NCBI GenBank assembly: GCA_902776475.1
Contig: CACYQD010000029.1
Span: 1 to 37,645, forward strand
Direction of reading: 5' to 3'
Source of the DNA: an uncultured Prevotellaceae bacterium
GTDB lineage: Bacteria > Bacteroidota > Bacteroidia > Bacteroidales > Bacteroidaceae
Length of the DNA stretch: 37,645 nucleotides
The notes beneath the pieces were generated by a model that was not told where the DNA came from, did not search any database, and saw nothing but the letters and a program-made list of their open reading frames with translations. The translations under genes were made by a program, and so were the position numbers. Shown here one piece after another: positions 1-7,899 of the stretch (the stretch's first letter is position 1; each line of letters begins with the position of its first letter).

Positions 1-66
1 CGACTTCAGCGTCAACCCACTCGACTGGTGGGCCAGCTGCAAATCGACAAACTCGTCATGTGTCAT
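1..66 (-). CDS. IS66-type accessory protein TnpA, N-terminal fragment
   Basis: Only the first 22 codons are in the window; the gene runs off the left edge. The peptide starts MTHDEFVDLQLAHQSSGLTL. The pattern of a short acidic start followed by QSSGLTLKS resembles the small helix-turn-helix TnpA proteins of Bacteroidota IS66 elements, whose N-termini often read like EEF...QQSSGLT...F. These accessory proteins are encoded first in the element, upstream of TnpB and the TnpC transposase, which agrees with its position next to the proposed terminal repeat. With so little sequence the assignment is tentative. Confidence 0.5.
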   Translation of the reverse strand, partial: MTHDEFVDLQLAHQSSGLTLKS

Positions 67-157
67 AATCAAAACAGTTGTAGTTGGGTGCAATATTGCA
101 GGGCAAAGGTACAACCAAACTACAACTGGAACAATGTGTATTTTATCGGATGCTTAC
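1..157 (-). mobile_element. End of an IS66-family insertion sequence (partial)
   Basis: The first 157 bases look like the outer end of an IS66-type element that continues out of the window to the left. On the minus strand the proposed end begins GTAAGCATCCGATAAAATAC; IS66-family terminal repeats commonly begin GTAA, which is family knowledge. Between this end and the first gene there is a TACCTTTG -7 box (minus strand, near 92-99) and an inverted repeat (gttgtagttgg with ccaaactacaac). The base at which the element stops is inferred from the GTAAGC signature only, because the other end and the target duplication are outside the window. Confidence 0.5.
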
Positions 158-225
158 TTTGAAGCCCCAAGGAGCGACAAAGAGAAAAAGTGACCTTTCC
201 CATTTGTAAAACGCCACTTTTCTCA

Positions 226-257
226 CCCGGCAACGGCCAAGAATGGCTGTTGCTGGG
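226..257 (-). terminator. Inverted repeat downstream of the HNH gene, possible terminator
   Basis: Two 14-base arms (226-239 and 244-257) pair at 12 of 14 positions around a 4-base loop. The hairpin begins about 10 bases after the endonuclease stop codon on the minus strand. No clear run of T follows, so it may be a weak terminator or an RNA 3'-end stabiliser. Confidence 0.45.
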
Positions 258-267
258 CTTTATACAT

Positions 268-975
268 TTATTTAATAAACTTGTCTATCATATCCTTGAT
301 TGTCTTTTCTGCTTCATCATGTCCCACAAGTTCGATAAGCCTGTTGTAATCTTCTATTTCATCGCCTGTAAAAGTTATTATTATTTGGCGCTGTTCTTTC
401 CCTGCTATATGCTCATAATTTTCAGGATATGCCCAAAAGCATTTTACACAGAAATCAGCATCTTTCTTTTCCCAATTAGGACAATGTTCACATGTCCATG
501 ATTTGGCACGATTGGCAGAAGGGCTTAAAAGCATATAACAATCAATATTTTTCAAATCTTGATCACCTCCAATTTCATATGGAACACGATGATCTATTTG
601 TAATAATCGCTCTTCCATTGGCTGGTGATAAATAAAACACTTAGAACCATATTTGTCGATAAGTGCCTTTTTTAGTGCAGAAGAAAGGACTGTCCGACCT
701 GCAGTTTTTGACAAATTGTCTTCTGCTTTTGAAGGATCGCCAAATCGATATGCGGCGATACTACGACCAGAAGAATCTTTAACACGAAAAGTCTCTAAAG
801 GAATGCCTTGTTCACGGACATCACGTGCTGCTCGTGGAGCATGTTCATAGCCAAGTTGTTTCAAATCCTCTGTAGTAACATGTCCATGCTTCAATATAAA
901 TTGTATTACAGTTTTAGGACGTTTTGCTGTTACCGAATTCAATTTATCGAGAAACGCTTTCGGATATTTATTCAT
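268..975 (-). CDS. HNH-family endonuclease, probable type II restriction enzyme
   Basis: This 235-residue protein probably cuts DNA as the restriction partner of the adjacent adenine methyltransferase. Residues about 20-75 read like a small winged-helix DNA-binding region (HVTTEDLKQLGYEHAPRAARD). Residues about 113-160 hold the nuclease core, with an Asp-His pair (D128, H129 in LQIDHRVPYEIGG) and a later SPSANRAKSW segment, as in HNH (beta-beta-alpha-metal) nucleases. A zinc ribbon follows (C162, C165, C176, C179). The ATG overlaps the methyltransferase stop as ATGA, so the two are almost certainly translated together. Base composition is much richer in A+T than in guaA and later genes, which suggests acquisition. 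The recognition sequence cannot be read from the protein. I am confident of the HNH class and less so of the restriction role, which rests on context. Confidence 0.8.
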   Translation of the reverse strand: MNKYPKAFLDKLNSVTAKRPKTVIQFILKHGHVTTEDLKQLGYEHAPRAARDVREQGIPLETFRVKDSSGRSIAAYRFGDPSKAEDNLSKTAGRTVLSSALKKALIDKYGSKCFIYHQPMEERLLQIDHRVPYEIGGDQDLKNIDCYMLLSPSANRAKSWTCEHCPNWEKKDADFCVKCFWAYPENYEHIAGKEQRQIIITFTGDEIEDYNRLIELVGHDEAEKTIKDMIDKFIK

Positions 976-1889
976 ATTACAACTTGGTCGAAAAGTGAGT
1001 ACTCAACTGTATTAGATGGTTTGGGGGCATATTGCTGAAGGCCTGGGCTTATATAAAGTGCTTCATAAGTCACTTCTTTTTTACCTAATAAAACACTTTG
1101 GCTTGAAAGGCCGGCATTTAATAATACTTTTTGTAGTCCTAATTCTGCTGGCAAGTCTTCCCCGTATTGTTTGTCGCCACATTTACCATCATAACTAATA
1201 AGGAAATCAATTCCACGATGGTTCAGTCTTTCAATAGCTTCTACAAAGTCGTGAAAATCTATGCCTGAAAAATAACGGCAATCACGTACATTAGATACTC
1301 CTTGATATGGAGGATCCATATACACGATGTCTCCAGTACGTGCTTCATTAAGAACTTCTTTGTAATCTTTTGACATGAACTCGGTGCGCCCCTTCAAATA
1401 ATAAGAAATAGCATCAACATTCGGCTTTAATGTTTTGGGTGAAGTTCCATTCCTTCTTTTGTCAGGTGACTGATTAAACTGGCCATTTGATCCATACCTC
1501 ACTGAACCTTTGACACAACGTGCCAACAAGTAAAGCATATTGGCTGCTGTTTGATTACCGTTATTGAAATCTTCCCGAACTTTGTAAAAATGATTAACAC
1601 TTCCTTGTTCAAAAGAAAATTGTTCATTCCATACAGTAGCATAATCTGCAACCAATTCATTTGGGGTTTCAATTGCTGATTGTAAAATATTTACTAATGG
1701 CATGTTCAAATCATTGATTACATATCTATTAGCACGGCCTTGCTTAGCTACTGCAATTGTTATAGCCGCCATTCCCGCAAACGGCTCTATTAACCTCTCA
1801 AATTTGCGAGGCATATATCTAAGAATTTGAGGAGCGAGAATTCTCTTTGATCCTTGATATTGCACAATATGTGGTACAAATCCTTTCAT
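972..1889 (-). CDS. D12-class DNA N6-adenine methyltransferase
   Basis: This 305-residue protein methylates adenine in DNA using S-adenosylmethionine and probably protects the host from the HNH enzyme. Motif order is that of the Dam/D12 (alpha) group: motif X near residues 10-16 (QYQGSKR), SAM-binding motif I at about 35-42 (IEPFAGMA), an IND motif at 58-60, and the catalytic DPPY at 192-195. An in-frame extension back to 2009 exists, but I prefer the ATG at 1889: family homology starts there, and a -7 box (TAATTTTG) and a promoter palindrome lie just upstream, inside the extended version. The gene overlaps the endonuclease start by four bases. The methylation target is unknown. Confidence 0.87.
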   Translation of the reverse strand: MKGFVPHIVQYQGSKRILAPQILRYMPRKFERLIEPFAGMAAITIAVAKQGRANRYVINDLNMPLVNILQSAIETPNELVADYATVWNEQFSFEQGSVNHFYKVREDFNNGNQTAANMLYLLARCVKGSVRYGSNGQFNQSPDKRRNGTSPKTLKPNVDAISYYLKGRTEFMSKDYKEVLNEARTGDIVYMDPPYQGVSNVRDCRYFSGIDFHDFVEAIERLNHRGIDFLISYDGKCGDKQYGEDLPAELGLQKVLLNAGLSSQSVLLGKKEVTYEALYISPGLQQYAPKPSNTVEYSLFDQVVI

Positions 1890-1915
1890 TTCTTTCTTTC
1901 TTATGGTTACGACCG

Positions 1916-1959
1916 CAAAATTAAATAATTTTTTTGAGATTATCAATCTAATCTCAAAA
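1916..1959 (-). promoter_or_regulatory. Restriction-modification promoter with overlapping palindrome
   Basis: On the minus strand a -7 box TAATTTTG (1916-1923) is preceded, after 19 bases, by TTGA (1943-1946), a plausible -33 element. A perfect inverted repeat with 11-base arms (ttttgagatta, 6-base spacer, taatctcaaaa; 1932-1959) covers this -33 element, which lies in the spacer. An operator here would block transcription of both genes. The regulator is not identified. Confidence 0.6.
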
Positions 1960-2042
1960 TATCTCCTTGTTGTAATAATTTGCCCCCACAAAAGATAAGA
2001 TTTAATCACTCAATGCATAAATGTTGTTATAATAGATGCCCG

Positions 2043-2114
2043 ATTATGCTATGAAAGGCGAAAACTCCGATAAATTCAGGGTCTCCGCCTTTTCTTTTTC
2101 CCTATTGTCCCGCC
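2043..2114 (-). terminator. 72-bp hairpin repeat, copy A; probable terminator of the orphan gene
   Basis: The element lies about 60 bases beyond the stop codon of the 866-residue protein gene. It contains a hairpin whose outer stem is aaaggcg with cgccttt, flanked by T-rich sequence. It matches copy B at 5155-5226 at 59 of 72 positions by hand count. Both copies lie just downstream of a minus-strand gene, which fits a terminator role. Confidence 0.6.
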
Positions 2115-2176
2115 ATTTTCCCGAAATCTATTCCAATAAAGGCATTTATGTATCAAAAATATTATTTTATTGGCGA

Positions 2177-4777
2177 TTAATCAATATTCCAATATGCATC
2201 TGGATCACCGTCAAAAATGGTGTCAATATCATCGTTAGAATATCCCATAACATCATGAGCATATGTACCTGAATAATCACCATTGTATTCAATGTAATTA
2301 TTTGATTTTCTTCTTTCATATCTAAAATTAGATGGTATTTCAAATGGCTTCATATCTTTAAAAATACTCAATATTTCAGAATGTGGATGCTCATCATTAG
2401 TTAATAAGTTTGTTATGTAATCAAAGACCTTGGATGAAAAACTAAGAACAAGGGCGTCGTTAACTACACTGTTATTCCTACTTTTGTTAAAAAGATTTAG
2501 CAATTCATGTTTTTTCTTGCCCCCACTGAGGAAATCCACTTGGTAATACGACATCTCTCTTCCCCATCCTTTAAAATTATTGCTGTAATAACGGACTATA
2601 TTATAAAAGATAGAAGAAGAATCATATTTGCATATGCTTTCCATATCTTTACCTTCTTTTAATAATTGATCAATGATAATTACAAAAATCCGTTCATTTT
2701 GAATAAGGGTGTAATATAATAATGAGGAAAAGAAAGCTTTGTCCTTCCGAAAAGCATCCGAATAACATGTATATAGAACACGATACAACCAAAGTGCTGA
2801 AAGCTTCTTTAAGTTACCTGTCTCATTACAAACAAAAGCCCAATTAAGATAACATAGTGTGCGTAAGTTAAATAAGAAGAACTTGTTATCTTTTTCTATC
2901 CACACATTTTTGCCATCTTTATAATGGTAGAAATCACCACCTACAGATTGAGTATTATTATTAAATTCATCGTTTTTGTATTGATACACAATTTTCCCAT
3001 AAGGAAATAGCCATTCTTGAAAAACAGGTGTTGAATAATGATGTTGTACATTATGAAATAAATTAATCCTTCTACTTAAACGATATTTACTAAATATGTC
3101 CTTTTTATCAGTAGGAAATCCATATTTTTTTTCATCAATAAAATGGCATAAATATCTGTCTTCAAATGAAAGTTCAACTAGTTTATTTTCTATCACTTCC
3201 AATAAAGATTCATATTCGGCATTTGATATAGTTTTATCCAAAGGCAATTGAATAGAATGTCCTATCTTTTTGGCTATATGGAATATCGCAGCATTTGTAA
3301 AAACCCGGTAACCCAACGTATTTTGAAAGCCGCGGGTTGCAATACAATTCTTATTTTTTTCAAATTGTGCCAAGGTCTTTGGTGAAGTATTATAATCATC
3401 CTTTGAATAACTAAGCAAACTGGTTATGGCTATTGTTTCTAAATTAGTTGTATAATAAATCATGGTAATGCAGCCAGAAATATTATCATGAAATGATATT
3501 TCAGGTAAGACTACCGTTAAGTACTCTTTTATCAACTTGAATGCTTCATCACTATAGATAATAATCTTTTTGACACTATTTTTGTATTTGCTTCGATAAG
3601 TGTAAAAATATCGATTTGTCGAAGAAAGCGTCATGTTTGTTACCCACAAGCCATAATGAATAGAGTCATGTTGTATTTTTATACCATCAATCCAGTCTCC
3701 ATACATTGAAAATTTCGGATAATCTTTTGTCTCAACGTTTGAACAAATACATATTGGAAATACAGAAAATCTATTTTCAAAACTTCTACAAATTTCTTGA
3801 AATGAGTTGTAATTCTCGTCAAATGAATCGAACAAAGATTTATAGCGATATTGCTTTTTCTTGTCCCATCCTAATTTCTCCTCATATTTTGATAAAAGGT
3901 ATGCTTTTGCTTTTTCAATATTACCTTTATATCTAAGAACATGTACTTGCCGTACAGGTATAGTTCGTCCTGTCCATAAAAAACTACTTATCCAACTTGA
4001 ACATTCTTTATCTTCAATTTCATTATTCGCCCATTCTTCTAATTGTTTATAGTATTCCTCCTGATCTGGGTAAAACACTTCTGATATGATTCTCTTGGCA
4101 GTTTCAAGATCTTTTAAGCCACCAACACCAAACCACATTTCCTCTTTCAATGCAAGTTTCTCTTTCATTGATTTCCAACGACGCTTCCCGTATTGTTGTT
4201 TTGTTGATGGTGAATCAATCCAATCACATAGTTGTTGATAGAGCTTGCTTGAAGATTCTGTTTCCTTTCGCCATTTAATTCTTCTAGAAAGTTCATCCTT
4301 AACAATCTGATAGTCTAATGGCAAATTTCCTTTTAACTGTTTTAAAAATATTGGGAGTAGGGCAAAATGCTTTTCATCAGTATCTTCCCACTTCTTTTTA
4401 ACTTCTTCTAATGTATCATAAAATATATCGATATATTCTTTTTCAATTTTCCCTTCTGATTTTTCTTCCTCAAAAAAGGACTCCATATTTTCAAGGTATC
4501 GAATACGCTTTTCTGTTTCGCTTATTTCTTTGTTGACTTTTTCCTCTATTAGCCTAATGTTTTTATCAAACTCCCAACAATCTATTATGCCCAATCCATG
4601 AATATAGACATCGTTAGATCCTAATATAGAAAAATCCATAGCTAAGTTAAGATTGAAAATGCTAGTATATTGACGACGAAATAAAGGCGAATATTTGCCT
4701 GCTCTAAAGGCTTCATTAAAATGCTTTTCTATGGCTTTGAGCATTTCAATGGCATTCGGTGATATTTTTGTTAACAT
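2177..4777 (-). CDS. Large orphan protein of unknown function (866 aa)
   Basis: I do not recognise the family. The protein has no signal peptide and no clear transmembrane segment, so it is probably cytoplasmic. Residues about 70-135 are strongly charged and probably coiled (many E and K). Residues 200-330 are rich in aromatics, E and K. No nuclease, helicase, ATPase or protease motif stands out. The last 35 or so residues form an acidic tail ending FDGDPDAYWNID; I recall similar GDPxxxWNID endings on otherwise unrelated Bacteroidales proteins, but have not searched. The gene is very A+T-rich and sits alone between two copies of a hairpin repeat beside a restriction-modification pair. A role in defence or mobile-element biology is possible from context only. 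Confidence 0.8.
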   Translation of the reverse strand: MLTKISPNAIEMLKAIEKHFNEAFRAGKYSPLFRRQYTSIFNLNLAMDFSILGSNDVYIHGLGIIDCWEFDKNIRLIEEKVNKEISETEKRIRYLENMESFFEEEKSEGKIEKEYIDIFYDTLEEVKKKWEDTDEKHFALLPIFLKQLKGNLPLDYQIVKDELSRRIKWRKETESSSKLYQQLCDWIDSPSTKQQYGKRRWKSMKEKLALKEEMWFGVGGLKDLETAKRIISEVFYPDQEEYYKQLEEWANNEIEDKECSSWISSFLWTGRTIPVRQVHVLRYKGNIEKAKAYLLSKYEEKLGWDKKKQYRYKSLFDSFDENYNSFQEICRSFENRFSVFPICICSNVETKDYPKFSMYGDWIDGIKIQHDSIHYGLWVTNMTLSSTNRYFYTYRSKYKNSVKKIIIYSDEAFKLIKEYLTVVLPEISFHDNISGCITMIYYTTNLETIAITSLLSYSKDDYNTSPKTLAQFEKNKNCIATRGFQNTLGYRVFTNAAIFHIAKKIGHSIQLPLDKTISNAEYESLLEVIENKLVELSFEDRYLCHFIDEKKYGFPTDKKDIFSKYRLSRRINLFHNVQHHYSTPVFQEWLFPYGKIVYQYKNDEFNNNTQSVGGDFYHYKDGKNVWIEKDNKFFLFNLRTLCYLNWAFVCNETGNLKKLSALWLYRVLYTCYSDAFRKDKAFFSSLLYYTLIQNERIFVIIIDQLLKEGKDMESICKYDSSSIFYNIVRYYSNNFKGWGREMSYYQVDFLSGGKKKHELLNLFNKSRNNSVVNDALVLSFSSKVFDYITNLLTNDEHPHSEILSIFKDMKPFEIPSNFRYERRKSNNYIEYNGDYSGTYAHDVMGYSNDDIDTIFDGDPDAYWNID

Positions 4778-4820
4778 AATAATACTATTTGAGGTTTTTG
4801 CAAGATGTATAATTGATGTA

Positions 4821-4828
4821 CAAAGATA
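4821..4828 (-). promoter_or_regulatory. -7 promoter box of the orphan gene
   Basis: The minus strand reads TATCTTTG, an exact TAnnTTTG match, about 44 bases upstream of the ATG. No clear TTTG -33 element is seen at the expected distance. Confidence 0.5.
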
Positions 4829-5154
4829 TTATTTATCTTTGAAAATGCATATCCTATTAATCTTTTTATTATCTTCAACAAATAAACAATGCGCCCCCAT
4901 CCTCAAATGTTAAAATCCTCCTTTCCCCTTTTGTCTTTCAGAATGCCCGGTGTGAAAGATAATAAAACCCCTTCAATGCTTTTTAATGCCGTTTTTGGCC
5001 GATTGAAACATTTTGAATTTTGTAAAGTTTTATTTTGCTTCATTTTGTTTCACTTTGCAAGTTCGGTGGGAAAATAGTGAACCAAACATGAATCTTTGAG
5101 CGTTAAAATGCTGATTTAACGCTATTTAAGAATAAATAACATAATCAGAAGACT

Positions 5155-5226
5155 ATTATGCTATAAAAGGCGAAAACCTCGATCTGTTCAGGGTCTTCGC
5201 CTTTTATCTTTCCTTATTGTTACGTC
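5155..5226 (-). terminator. 72-bp hairpin repeat, copy B; probable guaA terminator
   Basis: The element starts about 30 bases after the guaA stop codon. The arms aaaggcgaaaacc and ggtcttcgccttt pair at 12 of 13 positions, a better stem than in copy A, and T-rich bases flank the stem on both strands. It is the right-hand member of the direct-repeat pair flanking the orphan gene. Confidence 0.65.
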
Positions 5227-5254
5227 GTTCTCTCGACAAACTAAGGGTTATTTA

Positions 5255-6799
<1,545 letters not shown>

Positions 6800-6824
6800 T
6801 CTATATTGGATTTTGTGTTATGAG

Positions 6825-6840
6825 TTTTTTTTGGGGGGGG
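6825..6840. repeat. Adjacent homopolymer tracts T8 and G8 in the guaA leader
   Basis: Eight T are followed directly by eight G on the plus strand, about 25-40 bases upstream of the guaA ATG. No standard TAnnTTTG box is evident around the tract, so the guaA promoter is not resolved. Tracts like this are prone to length change and to sequencing error. Confidence 0.7.
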
Positions 6841-6873
6841 CGGGAGACACCACAATGTGACGTCTCTACTTTT

Positions 6874-7130
6874 CCCTCACCTAGCCTCTCCCGGAGGGAG
6901 AGGGACTGGGGGTTTTGCGGGTGGGACCTTTGGGCGTTGGGCCTTGGGTGTGGGCCTTGGGGCGTGGCCTTTTGGCGTTGGGCCCTCACCTAGCCTCTCC
7001 CAGAGGGAGAGGGATTGGGGGTTGGGGGTGATGCCTTGGGGCGTGGGCCTTTTGGCGTTGAGCCTTTTGGCGCGGGCCTTTTGGCGTTGGGCCCTCACCT
7101 AGCCTCTCCCAGAGGGAGAGGGATTGGGGT
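6874..7130. repeat. Palindromic-core repeat array 1 (three cores, period 109 bp)
   Basis: Three copies of the core ccctcacctagcctctccc plus gaGGGAGAGGGA start at 6874, 6983 and 7092, exactly 109 bases apart. The core contains the inverted repeat CCTCTCCC/GGGAGAGG. The spacers are G-rich and contain sub-repeats such as ggccttttggcgttgggcct. The array fills nearly all of the 295-base gap between guaA and the nucleotidyltransferase gene, and its last core runs into the 3' end of that gene. Confidence 0.9.
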
Positions 7131-7895
7131 GGAGGGACTGATTTGCTCTACTTGGGGTAGTTGTAGGGTTTTGAGGAACTCGCCGGCCTCGTGGAGGGAG
7201 TCGATCTTTCCGACGTCGAGGAGGCGCAGGTCGGGTTTCACGATGCCACGGATGCGGCATTTGCCGCAGACAGCCAGGTAGAAGTCGATGATGCCGAAAC
7301 GGCTGGGCCAGGTGTCCATCGTAGCCACGAGCCTGGGGGATATGACATGGATGCCGGAGAAGGCATAAGCCCTGTAATCCCTGGGATTGAGATCTGGGTA
7401 TGGACTGCGGACCTCACCCGTCTGGATGTTGGTCCAGCCGACGAGCCTCATCTCCTCGTCGAAGAGCAGATAGCGGCTGGTGGAGCGCTCACTGACCAGC
7501 AGGGTCGCCTCATCGGCCTGGGCTTGCTCATAGAAGCCGGCCAGGTCCACATTGCTGAGGATATCCACATTGTGGATGAGGATGTTGCTGTCAGGTGAGA
7601 AGAGCGGGAAGGCCTTGCGGATGCCTCCCCCTGTCTCGAGCAGTTGGTCGCTCTCGTCGGAGACGCTCACCTGGAGGTGGTCGAGCGGATGGCTGTCGAG
7701 GTAATCGATGATCTGCTGCGGGAAATGATGCACGTTGACGACGGCACGCTCAAAGCCGGCTTGCCGGATGCGCTGGAGCACATGGGCCAGAAGCGGTTTT
7801 CCCCCGACCTCCACCAGGGCCTTGGGCATGGTGTCGGTGAGTGGTCTCAAGCGGGTGCCGAGTCCTGCGGCGAATATCATGGCTTGTCTCATCAT
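7095..7895 (-). CDS. MurU-like sugar-1-phosphate nucleotidyltransferase
   Basis: This is an NTP-transferase-fold enzyme that joins a nucleotide to a sugar 1-phosphate. Visible motifs are the N-terminal GLGTRLRPLTD (residues 11-21) with the PKALVEV segment after it, ETGGGI at 87-92, and a metal-binding aspartate at D111 in HNVDILSN. It starts four bases after the stop of the AmgK-like kinase gene. In Pseudomonas, AmgK makes MurNAc 1-phosphate and MurU turns it into UDP-MurNAc, so the pairing suggests peptidoglycan sugar recycling. The protein has 266 residues; the last 15 or so (about SPSTPIPLPLGEAR) are encoded by the palindromic repeat, which also provides the TGA stop. Those residues are unlikely to be part of the fold. 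The substrate is inferred from the neighbour. Confidence 0.85.
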   Translation of the reverse strand: MMRQAMIFAAGLGTRLRPLTDTMPKALVEVGGKPLLAHVLQRIRQAGFERAVVNVHHFPQQIIDYLDSHPLDHLQVSVSDESDQLLETGGGIRKAFPLFSPDSNILIHNVDILSNVDLAGFYEQAQADEATLLVSERSTSRYLLFDEEMRLVGWTNIQTGEVRSPYPDLNPRDYRAYAFSGIHVISPRLVATMDTWPSRFGIIDFYLAVCGKCRIRGIVKPDLRLLDVGKIDSLHEAGEFLKTLQLPQVEQISPSTPIPLPLGEAR

Positions 7896-7899
7896 TCAC

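Larger units (their letters stand above)
4778..5254. other. 477-bp intergenic region between the orphan gene and guaA
   Basis: No convincing gene is present; the open frames are short and have no family resemblance. The left end carries the orphan gene's -7 box and the right end holds hairpin repeat copy B. Between them is a run of TTTTG-rich sequence (about 5010-5060) and a perfect inverted repeat with 9-base arms, agcgttaaa and tttaacgct, at 5099-5123. Composition stays A+T-rich up to the repeat copy and becomes G+C-rich in guaA. Confidence 0.6.

Noticed and set aside
1890-2009. N-terminal extension of the adenine methyltransferase
   Set aside because: The extra 40 residues cover the predicted promoter and palindrome and have no resemblance to the D12 family.
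5099-5123. Terminator reading out of the orphan gene region
   Set aside because: The hairpin is AT-rich, has no T run and lies upstream of the orphan gene's promoter, so there is no gene for it to terminate. It is noted only as an inverted repeat.
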